Shown: positions 8,101 to 16,743, counted from the stretch's first letter. The stretch is 64,000 nt of DNA from Streptomyces tibetensis (GCF_007655005.1 NZ_SZVW01000002.1:372001-436000), one strand, 5' to 3'. A program made the numbers and translations. Notes: generated by a model not told the origin, from the letters alone.

Positions 8101-9319
8101 CATCCCTACGCTCCGCTTCGGCGTCAACTACACGCCCCGCCGCGGCTGGTTCCACGCCTGGCACGACTTCGACCCGGCGCACGCCCGCGAGGACCTGGAA
8201 CAGATCGCCGCGCTGGGCCTGGACCACGTCCGGGTCTTCCACCTGTGGCCGCTCCTGCAGCCCAACCGCACCCTCATCCGCCCCGCGGCCGTGGACCAGC
8301 TGGCGCGCCTGGTGGACCTCGCGGCCGAGGCCGGTCTCGACGTCCTGGTGGACGGCGTGCAGGGCCATCTGTCCAGTTTCGACTTCTACCCGGAGTGGAC
8401 CCGCAGCTGGCACCACCGGAACGTGTTCACCGACCCGGAGGCCGTCGCCGCCCAGGCCGAGCTGATGCGGACCCTCGGCCGTGCCCTGGCCGGCCGCCCC
8501 AACCTCATCGGTCTCCAGCTGGGCAACGAGCTCAACAACCTGGTCGAGCACAACCCGGTGACCGCGGACGAGGTGGACCACTACCTCGACACGCTGCTGG
8601 CCGCGGCCCGCGAGCACCTGCCCCCGGGGCGGCTCGCGACCCACTCCGCCTACGACGCCGCCTGGTACGGCGACGACCACCCCTTCACCCCCGAGGCCTC
8701 GGCCCGCAAGGGCGACGTCACCACCGTCCACCCCTGGGTGTTCTCCGGCGACTGCGCCCGCCGCTACGGCCCCCGCTCCCCGCAGGTGCTGCACCTCGCC
8801 GAGTACGGCACGGAACTCGCCAAGGCCTACGCCGAGGACCCGGACCGCCCGGTCTGGGTCCAGGAGACGGGGGCCCCGGAGCCGCACATCCCGGCGGCGG
8901 ACGCCCCGGACTTCGCGCGGGCGACCGTGCGCAACGCGGCCGGGTGCGAGGGGCTGTGGGGTGTCACCTGGTGGTGCTCCCACGACGTGGACCGCGCCCT
9001 CGCCGACTACCCGGAACTGGAGTACACGCTGGGTCTGTTCGACTCCCGGGGCCGCGCCAAGCCGATCGCGACCGCCCTGGCCGAGACCGTCGCCGAGGTC
9101 CGCGCGGGGCATCACCCGGCCCGCCCCCGCGAGACGGCCCTGGTCCTGGACTGCACGCCGTCCACCCGCTCCGTCTCCGGCCCGGGCGGCGCGTTCTTCG
9201 AGGCGTGGACGGACCTGCGGGCGGCGGGCGACCACCCCGCGGTGGTCCTGGCCGGGCGGGCGGACGACGCCGCGTACCTGGCGGCCCGCGGCATCAAGGA
9301 GGTCGTACGGGTGCCGTGA
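8051..9319 (+). CDS. GH5-like beta-mannosidase/mannanase-type glycosidase
   Basis: This (beta/alpha)8-barrel glycosidase has no signal peptide and is therefore cytoplasmic. The acid/base Glu is in LQLGNELNN (residue 160 from the first ATG), and the nucleophile Glu is in VWVQETGAP (residue 272), as in clan-A family 5 enzymes. Similar proteins in actinobacterial N-glycan loci cleave Man-beta-1,4-GlcNAc (GH5_18), and the neighbours fit that job, but the substrate is inferred. The true start is uncertain: the first ATG at 8051 overlaps the likely promoter, while AGGAGG (8091-8096) is followed five bases later by ATC at 8102, just before the conserved LRFGVNYTP. The start codon may be non-canonical or mutated. 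Confidence 0.85.
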   Translation: MVIDAFTQGKTRPEEDPIPTLRFGVNYTPRRGWFHAWHDFDPAHAREDLEQIAALGLDHVRVFHLWPLLQPNRTLIRPAAVDQLARLVDLAAEAGLDVLVDGVQGHLSSFDFYPEWTRSWHHRNVFTDPEAVAAQAELMRTLGRALAGRPNLIGLQLGNELNNLVEHNPVTADEVDHYLDTLLAAAREHLPPGRLATHSAYDAAWYGDDHPFTPEASARKGDVTTVHPWVFSGDCARRYGPRSPQVLHLAEYGTELAKAYAEDPDRPVWVQETGAPEPHIPAADAPDFARATVRNAAGCEGLWGVTWWCSHDVDRALADYPELEYTLGLFDSRGRAKPIATALAETVAEVRAGHHPARPRETALVLDCTPSTRSVSGPGGAFFEAWTDLRAAGDHPAVVLAGRADDAAYLAARGIKEVVRVP

Positions 9320-9471
9320 GGCGTACAGGTGCCGCGCCGTGAGGTCGCACGGGCGCCGTGAAGCGTACAAGCGCCGCGCCGTGAGGCCGCACGGGCGCCG
9401 TGAAGCGTACAAGCGCCGCGCCGTGAAGCAGTCGTACGCGTGCCGTGAGGCGGTACGGGGCCCGTGAGCGC
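9313..9471. repeat. 42-bp tandem repeat between convergent genes
   Basis: Units begin with GCCGTGARGCGTACARG at 9313, 9355 and 9397, exactly 42 bases apart; a fourth, diverged unit starts at 9442 after a 3-base insertion. Each unit has two half-units that both start with GCCGTGA. The array fills the whole gap between the stop codons of the GH5 gene and the NagZ-type gene. Confidence 0.9.
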
Positions 9472-10935
9472 TCAGCCGGCCGCCAGCACCTCGGCGACGG
9501 CCCGCAGGTTCACCCGCCCCCGTCCGTAGGAGCAGAGCGCGCCGCCCTCCGGCAGCCCGGTGTCGACCGCCGTGGCATCGGGCCGCCGGGCCAGCAGGGC
9601 GGCGCGCAGCCGCTGCTGCCAGGGGTGCAGTCCGGCATCGCAGGTGGCGACGACGAGGGGTGCGTCACCGCAGGCGCGCAGGATCTCCTCCAGGACGGCG
9701 GCCGGGTCCGCCGGCTCTCCGGGGACCGCCGTGCCCGTCGCCGTGGGGTCCACGGCGCGCACCTCGGTCAGCAGGTCCTCGCCACCCCAGTTGAGCGCGG
9801 GGTGCGGCGGCGGGAACAGGTCGGCGACGTGGGCGCCCCGTACGGCCGGCGGCACCGGCCGGCCGCGGACGGCCCGGCGGGCGGCCTCGAGACCGGCCTC
9901 CGCGTCCCAGCCGCCGACCGACCCGGCCGGGGCGGCGTACCGTTCGGCCAGCCGCCGCACCCGCCCGGCGGCTTCGCGTACCCGCTGCTCGGGCAGCACT
10001 TCGGAGGCCAGCGCGCCGAGCACCGCGTCCCGGCAGTCCAGGGTGACCTCCAGCTCCGGCACGGCCACGACGACCTGGTCGGCACCGGCCGCCAGGGCGA
10101 TCCGCGCCCCGGCGGCCTCGCCGTAGCGGTCGGAGATCGCCTTCATCTCCAGCGCGTCGCTGACCAGGACCCCGTCGAAGTCCAGCTCGTGGCGGAGCAG
10201 ATCACCCAGGATGCGGCGGCTCAGGGTGGCGGGCCGCTCCGGGTCCAGCTCCGGGAAGACGACGTGCGCGCTCATGATCATCGGCACGCCCGCGGCGACG
10301 GCCGCGCTGAACGGTTCGAGATCGGCCCGCAGTTCCTCGCGCGACCGCGGGTCGACGGCGATGCCGTGGTGGCTGTCGGTCTCGGTGCCGCCGTGGCCGG
10401 GGAAGTGCTTGGCGCAGGAGGCGACGCCGCGCCGCTCGGTGGCGGTGATCCACGCCCGCAGATGCCGCGCGGCGAGCGCGGGCTCAGCACCGAAGGCCCG
10501 GGTGCGCACGATCGGGTTGCGGGGGTGGTGCTGGAGGTCGGCGACCGGGGCGTAGGAGGCGGTGATGCCGAGGGCGGCCAGATGCCCGGCGAGCGCGTCG
10601 GCGCAGCGGGCGGTGAGGGCCGGATCGTCGACGACACCGAGGGCGTAGGAGCCGGGGACGTCCGGTGCGCCCGCACTCACCAGGTGGCCGATGCCACCGC
10701 CCTCGTTGTCGATGCCCACCAGCAGGTCGGGCCGCAGGGACCGCAGCGCGTCGGTGAGCCCGCGGACCTGCTCCGCGTCGCGGACGTTCCGCGTGAAGAG
10801 GATGACCCCGCCGAGGCCCCGGTCGATGAGCCGCTTGAGCGGATCGGGCACGGTCGTGGTGCCGGCGAAACCGGCGACGAGACAACGATGGGCGGCCTCG
10901 TCGAGGCCGTGGGGCAAGGGCGCGGAGTGGGTCAC
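9472..10935 (-). CDS. NagZ-type GH3 beta-N-acetylhexosaminidase
   Basis: This 487-residue GH3 enzyme releases beta-linked GlcNAc. The NagZ-specific loop KHFPGHG (176-182) followed by TDSHH (186-190) carries the Asp-His pair that acts as general acid/base, and the nucleophile is Asp260 in VLVSDALEM. An entry motif GIDNEGGG (74-81) is also typical. There is no signal peptide, so it acts inside the cell, either on imported glycan fragments or in cell-wall recycling. A C-terminal extension of about 150 residues follows the barrel, as in other Gram-positive NagZ-like proteins. The GTG start has no ribosome site and appears leaderless. It converges with the GH5 gene across the 42-bp repeat. Confidence 0.9.
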   Translation of the reverse strand: MTHSAPLPHGLDEAAHRCLVAGFAGTTTVPDPLKRLIDRGLGGVILFTRNVRDAEQVRGLTDALRSLRPDLLVGIDNEGGGIGHLVSAGAPDVPGSYALGVVDDPALTARCADALAGHLAALGITASYAPVADLQHHPRNPIVRTRAFGAEPALAARHLRAWITATERRGVASCAKHFPGHGGTETDSHHGIAVDPRSREELRADLEPFSAAVAAGVPMIMSAHVVFPELDPERPATLSRRILGDLLRHELDFDGVLVSDALEMKAISDRYGEAAGARIALAAGADQVVVAVPELEVTLDCRDAVLGALASEVLPEQRVREAAGRVRRLAERYAAPAGSVGGWDAEAGLEAARRAVRGRPVPPAVRGAHVADLFPPPHPALNWGGEDLLTEVRAVDPTATGTAVPGEPADPAAVLEEILRACGDAPLVVATCDAGLHPWQQRLRAALLARRPDATAVDTGLPEGGALCSYGRGRVNLRAVAEVLAAG

Positions 10936-10941
10936 CCCGGG

Positions 10942-10971
10942 AATACTCTGGCTCGGTCAACCAAATGTCAA
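10942..10971 (-). promoter_or_regulatory. Promoter of the NagZ-type gene, probably giving a leaderless mRNA
   Basis: Read on the - strand, a consensus -35 TTGACA (10971-10966) is 18 bases from AGTATT (10947-10942). The GTG start at 10935 lies six bases beyond the -10 box, where transcription would begin. No Shine-Dalgarno sequence is present. The -35 sits in a pair of GTTGAC repeats 11 bases apart, a possible regulator site. Confidence 0.5.
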
Positions 10972-11109
10972 CATCTTGATGGATCGTCCATTCAAGGGCC
11001 CGCCGTCACGGAGAAGCGGAAACGTTCATGAAGTTCGTTCGTCACCCACTCGCACCCCATCGGCAGCGGTTAATCTCATAGGTCACCGAAGGTTAACGGG
11101 GGGTTGCCC

Positions 11110-14019
11110 ATGGTGAAGGACCATCGCACGCCGCCGGACTGCCCTGGGGGCCACGACGGCATGCCGGGGAGCGACGCCGGGCGCCACCTGCAGAACCAGC
11201 TCGAGATCCTCATCCAGGACTTCCGCAGGAGCACCGAACCGCCGATGCCGGTGTTCGTGGTGCACGCCCAGGAGGGCCGGGACGACGACGCGGTGGCCGG
11301 GCTGGTCCGGCAGCTGCACGCGGGCCAGGAAGCGCACGGCACCCGCTGCGCGCTGACGCAGGACGCCTACGAGGGCGCCACCGAGGTGCGCCGGGCCGCG
11401 GCCCTGGTGCGGGCGTTGAGCGACCCGCGGAAGTGGGGCGGCCCGAAGGCGCTCTACCGGCGCTACGCGTTCCCGCGGCTGCGGCTGGTGCACGCCATCG
11501 ACGACGCGGTCGCGGCACTCGGCGACAGCTGGCCGGCGCCCGCCCCGGGCAGCCCCGAGGCGGGGCAGGACCAGCGGCTGCGGCTGCTGAACGAGCTGGC
11601 ACAGCAGCGCTGGCGGCCGAAGAACACGGCCCGCTGGCGTTCCGGCCTGCCGCTGTTCGACATGGCCCACATCCTCCCGGCGAGCCTCGTGACCGTCCTG
11701 GCCGCGCTCCTCGCCCGCAGCGAGTGGTACGTCGCGGTCGGCGCCGGCCTCGTCTTCCTGCTGCTGCTGACCGTCCTCAACTACGTCCTGCCGGGCCGGG
11801 CCCCGATCTTCCTGTGGCTGCGCCGGGAGAGCCGCTGGTTCATGACGACGACGTTCCTGAGGGCGGCGGACCAGGAGGAGTCCACCGAGGTGTCGCTGCT
11901 GCGGCCGGTCCGCTCCTGGAAGGCGATCGCGGCCCGGGCCTACGACGTCGCCGAGGCGCTCACGGCGGGCGGCGACTTCCATCTCCAGCTGTGTGTCCTC
12001 GCGCTGCGCGAGGACCTGCGGGACAACCACCGCCGCTGGAGCTGGGACCTGCGCGGCTTCAAACGGCCGCGGCCGCCGATGCTCTTCCTGCCCCACGCGG
12101 ACGACCGCAACGGCGGCATCGAGCTGATCCGGGCCATCAGCGACGTCCGCAGCCGGCGCAGCGAGCTCGACCCGCTGCTCGTGGTGGCCGCGGTGCGCAA
12201 CGACGACGTGCCGCGCCTGGAGCGCAGTGTCGTCCAAGCCCCGCCCGCCCCGGAAGCGACGCCGCCGACGTTCGGCGTCCGGCTGCGCACCTGGTACCAG
12301 GAGTGGGGCCGCAACCTGCGCGCCGAGCAGTCACCCAGCCGGGAGCGGTCCGTCCTGCCGTGGGTGATGAAGATTCCGCTGCCGCACGACCAGCTGGGCC
12401 CGCTCGAGGAGGGCCGCCACCATCTGCGGGCCTCCTCCCGGCCGACGCTCGCCCGGCTGGTGTGGGCCCTGCACACGCTGGTCCTGGTCGTCGCCCTGCT
12501 CACCGCCGCCACCGTCATGCGGGCCGACGCCCTGCACGACCGGTACTGCTCGGCGTCCGTGCTGACCGCCAATCGGGACACCCGGCGCGAGGCGGCGCCC
12601 GACGGCAGCACGGAGTGCATCGGCATAGCGACGCACGACGTCCGCTTCGCCGACTGGCTGCCCGCACCCGAGCCCGGCGACGACGTCAAGGCGCTCGACG
12701 CCGACGAAGGGGCGCCCTGGACGGTGGCCGACCTGGAGGACCGCATCGCCCGGCAGAACGCAGGCGTCCTCGCGGACCACCCCGGCAAGTACGTCACCGT
12801 CGTCTACGCCGGGCCGCTCAGCGCCGACGCCTCGGCCGGCTCCTCCCTCGTGAAGGGCGCCGAGGAGCTGGCGGGCGTGTATCTGGCGCAGGCCGTCATC
12901 AACGAGAACTCCAGTGTGAAGCTGCGGGTCCTGATCGCCAACGGCGGCGTCGACCTGGGCCACCAGGAGGAGATGGCCGAGGCGATCGCCGCGTACGCCG
13001 CCCACGACCCGACCGTGGTGGGCGTCGTCGGCACCGGCCGCGACCTGAAGTCGAGCCGGGCGACGATCCGCACCCTGATGCGGGCCGGCCTGCCGGTCGT
13101 CTCCGGCACGAACTCCGCGACCTATCTGCCCCGCGAGTTCGCCAACTGGTTCAGCCTGGCCGCCACCGACGAGTGGCAGACCCGGCAACTCGGCCTGATC
13201 GCCGCCCAGTTGCGCACGCCCGGCCGGCGGCAGTACGCCCTCGTCCTGGCCCGTGACACGGCGAGGACCGACGACCTCTACACCGACGAACAGGCGCGCT
13301 ACGGCCAGGAGATGCTGCGACGGCAGGGCTTCACCCCGCTCGATCAGCGCCGCTACACCCTCAGCGGCGGCAAGCCCGAGCTCCGCTCGCACGCCCAGGA
13401 GATCTGCCGGGGCGGCCGGGTCCCGTCCGTCATCTACTTCGCGGGCCGGGTGGAGGACATCGACCCCCTGATGACCCAGCTGGGCACCGAGCCGGGCTGC
13501 GCCGGCAAGCCGCTGGCCATCCTCACCGGCGACGACCTGTCCAAGGCCGACTTCGCCGGCGGCGGCCAGTCCGTCGCGCCGAAGGTCACGCTGTACCACG
13601 CGGCCCTCGCGGAGCTGCGGACGGCCGCCAAGGGGACGGCCTTCTACCTGGACGCCGCCAAGCACCTGCCCGGACTGCGCGGCCACCGCCTGCGCTACGA
13701 CAGCCCCGCCCTGGCAAGCGGCCAGACCGCCCTCTCCCATGACGCGACCCGCGCCCTGTTCTGGGCGGCCACCCGCGGCGACCGGCCGCAGAGCCGCGCC
13801 TCGACCTGGGTGAACCTGCGCAGCGTCAAGATCGAGGGCATGGCCACCGGCACCATCGACTTCACCGGCGCCCCGCTCTACGGCGACCGCACCGGACACA
13901 GCATCGTCCTGAAGGAGGTCCGCCGCGACGACGACGGCACCTCCGACACCCACGTGCTGTGCAGTCGCATCGCGGGCGACACGAAGCGCCTCACCCAGAA
14001 GGAGTGCCGGATCCGCTGA
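11110..14019 (+). CDS. Large membrane protein with degenerate NTPase-like N-terminus and extracellular type-1 periplasmic-binding domain
   Basis: This 969-residue protein has no assigned function. Residues 1-187 are predicted cytoplasmic; VFVVHAQEGRDDDAVAGLV (48-66) aligns with the strand-loop-helix of a P-loop NTPase, but the GKT/S of Walker A is missing. Two membrane helices (188-203 and 207-228) are followed by a second cytoplasmic part to about 448, with a hydrophobic strand DPLLVVAAVRN (354-364) and basic segments. A third helix (449-470) leads to an outer domain. Residues 560-969 look like a type-1 periplasmic-binding (branched-chain amino acid/ANF receptor) fold, with VVGVVGTGRDLKSSRATI as its ligand-cleft region. 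The topology is that of a receptor, not a transporter. The ATG at 11110 follows a G-rich site; TTG 11104 is possible. Confidence 0.85.
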   Translation: MVKDHRTPPDCPGGHDGMPGSDAGRHLQNQLEILIQDFRRSTEPPMPVFVVHAQEGRDDDAVAGLVRQLHAGQEAHGTRCALTQDAYEGATEVRRAAALVRALSDPRKWGGPKALYRRYAFPRLRLVHAIDDAVAALGDSWPAPAPGSPEAGQDQRLRLLNELAQQRWRPKNTARWRSGLPLFDMAHILPASLVTVLAALLARSEWYVAVGAGLVFLLLLTVLNYVLPGRAPIFLWLRRESRWFMTTTFLRAADQEESTEVSLLRPVRSWKAIAARAYDVAEALTAGGDFHLQLCVLALREDLRDNHRRWSWDLRGFKRPRPPMLFLPHADDRNGGIELIRAISDVRSRRSELDPLLVVAAVRNDDVPRLERSVVQAPPAPEATPPTFGVRLRTWYQEWGRNLRAEQSPSRERSVLPWVMKIPLPHDQLGPLEEGRHHLRASSRPTLARLVWALHTLVLVVALLTAATVMRADALHDRYCSASVLTANRDTRREAAPDGSTECIGIATHDVRFADWLPAPEPGDDVKALDADEGAPWTVADLEDRIARQNAGVLADHPGKYVTVVYAGPLSADASAGSSLVKGAEELAGVYLAQAVINENSSVKLRVLIANGGVDLGHQEEMAEAIAAYAAHDPTVVGVVGTGRDLKSSRATIRTLMRAGLPVVSGTNSATYLPREFANWFSLAATDEWQTRQLGLIAAQLRTPGRRQYALVLARDTARTDDLYTDEQARYGQEMLRRQGFTPLDQRRYTLSGGKPELRSHAQEICRGGRVPSVIYFAGRVEDIDPLMTQLGTEPGCAGKPLAILTGDDLSKADFAGGGQSVAPKVTLYHAALAELRTAAKGTAFYLDAAKHLPGLRGHRLRYDSPALASGQTALSHDATRALFWAATRGDRPQSRASTWVNLRSVKIEGMATGTIDFTGAPLYGDRTGHSIVLKEVRRDDDGTSDTHVLCSRIAGDTKRLTQKECRIR

Positions 14020-14027
14020 GCGCCGCC

Positions 14028-14435
14028 TCAGCCCTCCTCGGGAGCCAGCCGCAGCGCGATCGAGTTGATGCAGTACCGCTGGTCGGTGGGCGTGGGATAC
14101 CCCTCGCCCTCGAAGACGTGCCCGAGGTGCGAGCCACAGCGTGCGCAGCGCACCTCGGTCCGCACCATGCCGTGCGAACGGTCCTCGATCAGCTCCACCG
14201 CGTCGGTGTCCTTCGGGTCGAAGAAGGACGGCCAGCCGCAGTGCGACTCGAACTTGGTGTCCGAGGTGAACAGATCCGCTCCGCAGGCGCGGCAGGAGTA
14301 GACGCCCCGGGTCTTGGTGTCGGTGTACTCACCGGTGAAGGCGGGCTCCGTGGCCGCCTGGCGCAGCACCGCGTACTCGCCCGGGCTCAGCTCCACGCGC
14401 CACTGCTCGTCCGGCTTCTCGACGTCGTACGGCAT
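14028..14435 (-). CDS. msrB: Peptide-methionine (R)-S-oxide reductase
   Basis: MsrB reduces methionine R-sulfoxide in oxidised proteins with thioredoxin as electron donor, in the cytoplasm. All hallmarks are visible in 135 residues: two zinc-binding CxxC pairs (Cys48/Cys51 and Cys97/Cys100), the catalytic Cys122 in RYCINS, and a possible resolving Cys66 in HCGWPSF. The gene is 14 bases downstream of murC on the same strand and is probably co-transcribed with it. Confidence 0.97.
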   Translation of the reverse strand: MPYDVEKPDEQWRVELSPGEYAVLRQAATEPAFTGEYTDTKTRGVYSCRACGADLFTSDTKFESHCGWPSFFDPKDTDAVELIEDRSHGMVRTEVRCARCGSHLGHVFEGEGYPTPTDQRYCINSIALRLAPEEG

Positions 14436-14449
14436 GAGCCTCCAGCCCC

Positions 14450-15841
14450 TCAGTTCGACAGACGGTCCAGGATGTGCGGGCCGAGGTCGGTGACGTCGCC
14501 CGCTCCCATGGTGAGAACGAGATCCCCGGGCTTCGCCATTCCCGCGACGACCGACGGGACGTCGGCCTTGTCGTGCACCGGTGTCACGTCGGCGCCCGCG
14601 GCCCGGGCCGCCTCGATGATCAGCTCGCTCGTGATACCCGGGATCGGGTCCTCGCGCGCCGGGTAGATGTCCAGCACCACGGAGGCGTCCGCGAGGGCGA
14701 GGGACTGGCCCATCTCCTTGCCGAGCTCCTGGGTCCGCGAGAAGAGGTGCGGCTGGAAGACGACCAGGATCCGGGCGTCACCGGCCGCCGCGCGCATGGC
14801 CTCCAGGTCGGCGGTCATCTCGGTGGGGTGGTGCGCGTAGGAGTCGATGACCTGCACGCCCGCGGCCTCGCCCTTCAGCTGGAGCCGCCGCTTCACGCCC
14901 GTGTACGCGGCGATCGCCGGGGCCAGCTCGGCCGCCGGGACGCCGAGGGCCGCGCCGGCCGCCAGCGCGGCGACCGCGTTGTGCGCGTAGTGCCGGCCGG
15001 GGACGGAGACCGTGAAGGTCAGCTCCTCGCCCTCCAGCACCACGGTGACCTCGCTCTTCAGCCCCTGCGGCACGACCGACAGGATGCGCACACCGGCGTC
15101 CTCGGACTCGCCGTAGGTCACCACGCGCACGCCGCGCCCGGCGACCCGGCGCGTCAGCTCCCGCGCGCCCTCGTGGTCGGCGGCGATCACCAGCGTGCCG
15201 CCCTCGGTGATCCGGTCCACGAACGTCTCGAACGACTCGTAGATCTCGTCCATCGACGCGTAGTTGGCGTGGTGGTCGAGTTCCACGTTGAGGACGATCG
15301 CGACCTCGGGAGCGTACTTGTGGAAGCTGCGGTCCGACTCGTCCGCCTCGGCGACGAAGATCTCGCCCTCGCCGTGCAGCGCGTTGGAGCCGGGCGCGTC
15401 CAGGTCGCCGCCGATCGCGTACGAGGGCTTCAGGCCCAGCTCGCTCAGCGAGACGGCCAGCATCGACGTCGTGGTCGTCTTGCCGTGCGTACCGGCGACG
15501 GCGATCGGCCGCAGCCCGTCCATCAGCGCCGCGAGCGCGTCGGACCGGTGCACGACGGGGATGCCGAGCTCGGCCGCGCGGGCCAGCTCGGGGTTGTCCT
15601 GCCGGATCGCCGACGAGACGACCACACAGCTGGCGTCGTCGGCGAGATGCCCCGCGGCGTGGCCGATGTGCACGGTCGCGCCCAGCGCCCGCAGCGCCTG
15701 TGCCGTCGCCGACTCCTTGGCGTCACTGCCCGCGACCACGGCCCCGCGCTGCGCGAGGATCTTCGCGATCCCCGACATCCCGGCCCCACCGATCCCGATG
15801 AAGTGCGGTCGGTCCATGGCGGGAGGAAGGCCGGCTGCCAT
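14450..15841 (-). CDS. murC: UDP-N-acetylmuramate--L-alanine ligase
   Basis: MurC adds L-alanine to UDP-MurNAc, the first step of the peptidoglycan stem peptide, using ATP in the cytoplasm. The Rossmann loop GIGGAGMSG is at residues 16-24, and the Mur-ligase ATP loop AGTHGKTTTT is at 116-125. The central-domain motif VLNVELDHHANY and the C-terminal domain YAHHPTEM follow. The protein is full length (463 residues). The ATG at 15841 has a GGAG site eight bases upstream; an in-frame TTG at 15853 lies within that site and is unlikely to be the start. Confidence 0.97.
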   Translation of the reverse strand: MAAGLPPAMDRPHFIGIGGAGMSGIAKILAQRGAVVAGSDAKESATAQALRALGATVHIGHAAGHLADDASCVVVSSAIRQDNPELARAAELGIPVVHRSDALAALMDGLRPIAVAGTHGKTTTTSMLAVSLSELGLKPSYAIGGDLDAPGSNALHGEGEIFVAEADESDRSFHKYAPEVAIVLNVELDHHANYASMDEIYESFETFVDRITEGGTLVIAADHEGARELTRRVAGRGVRVVTYGESEDAGVRILSVVPQGLKSEVTVVLEGEELTFTVSVPGRHYAHNAVAALAAGAALGVPAAELAPAIAAYTGVKRRLQLKGEAAGVQVIDSYAHHPTEMTADLEAMRAAAGDARILVVFQPHLFSRTQELGKEMGQSLALADASVVLDIYPAREDPIPGITSELIIEAARAAGADVTPVHDKADVPSVVAGMAKPGDLVLTMGAGDVTDLGPHILDRLSN

Positions 15842-15915
15842 GCGTGTCTCCAAGTTCGGCTGACGAGGGTTGGCGGGGCCAAGCCTATTGCGTGCGCAGG
15901 GCCGGCCTGCCCATC

Positions 15916-15993
15916 AGGGGCGTGGGGCGGTATCGATATGCGGCTGCGCCGCGTGGGCGCGAGCAATCCCGCACCACCCGCACCCGGCGGGCA
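15916..15993 (-). repeat. Dispersed 3'-end element, copy A
   Basis: This copy shares the core CGATATGCGGCTGCGCCGCG and the flanking AGGGGCG and GCGCGA blocks with the copies near 51710 and 58459. It lies about 25 bases after the stop of the small gene at 16020-16493 and is oriented towards it in the same way as the other copies. The GCGGC/GCCGC arms can pair. Confidence 0.75.
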
Positions 15994-16019
15994 TCTGGAA
16001 GCACCCCCCTAGCCGTCCC

Positions 16020-16493
16020 CTAGGCCTTGCTGTGCGAGAACAGCTTCAGCACCGGAACCCCCACCTTGTGCCGGGCCCGCGACGCCCAGTCCCGGTGGAA
16101 GAACTCCTCCACGTAGTGGGGGTCGGTCAGCACGATGACCTCGTCCGCCCCGACCTCCTCCACCAGGGACTTCAGCGCGTCCAGCGGATGATCCTCGATC
16201 AGCCGCCCCTGGGCCGGACCGCCCGAGGCGCGCAGCGCGGCGAGCGACACCTCCAGCGCCCGCTGCCCCACGCTGAGCGCCTCCTCACCCTCGGGCGTCT
16301 CCCCCTCGCGGACGGCCTCGTCCAGTTCGCCGAGCGCCACGTCGTCGATGGCCCGCAGCAGGCGGTCCGCCTGCTCGCCGCGCGGCTGCAACAGCACCTC
16401 GAAGGAGACCTGCTCCTCGCCGTGCAAGGTGGTGACGAACTCCACGTCGGCCGACGTCAGCGCCTTCTCGATCATCAATACGCTGGTGAACAC
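16020..16493 (-). CDS. Small universal-stress-like protein of unknown function
   Basis: This 157-residue protein probably starts at GTG 16493 (translating FTSVLMIEKALTSADVEF), because AAGGAG is seven bases upstream. Longer readings back to 16670 give a sequence with no conserved look. The C-terminal half (VEEVGADEVIVLTDPHYVEEFF, then RHKVGVPVLKLF) resembles the end of UspA-like nucleotide-binding folds, where a strand is followed by an Asp and a helix. I recall related Streptomyces proteins being labelled indole-3-glycerol phosphate synthase, but nothing of that barrel enzyme is visible. It is followed by the repeat copy A and then murC. Confidence 0.75.
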   Translation of the reverse strand: MFTSVLMIEKALTSADVEFVTTLHGEEQVSFEVLLQPRGEQADRLLRAIDDVALGELDEAVREGETPEGEEALSVGQRALEVSLAALRASGGPAQGRLIEDHPLDALKSLVEEVGADEVIVLTDPHYVEEFFHRDWASRARHKVGVPVLKLFSHSKA

Positions 16494-16743
16494 CAGGCGC
16501 TCCTTCTGCTCCGGGGGCCCAGGGCCCCACTTCGCCGCGGGCCGGCCGGGCCGGGCCCTGCGGAAACCATCCTGCCCGTCTTCACACGGGTACCGCCGGA
16601 TCCAGTGTGCCCTCCGAAAACCAAACAGAACGGCATATTCCGCCGATGAACGGACCCACGGCGGGTTCACCCCGCTGCCGCGGCGTACCGACCCGATTTC
16701 CCGTCCGCCCTTGTACCCCGGGCCCGGCGTTTCAGTACGCGGC

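Noticed and set aside
12331..13953. Long - strand open frame inside the receptor-like gene
   Set aside because: It lies antisense to a well-supported coding sequence and has no motif or start signal.
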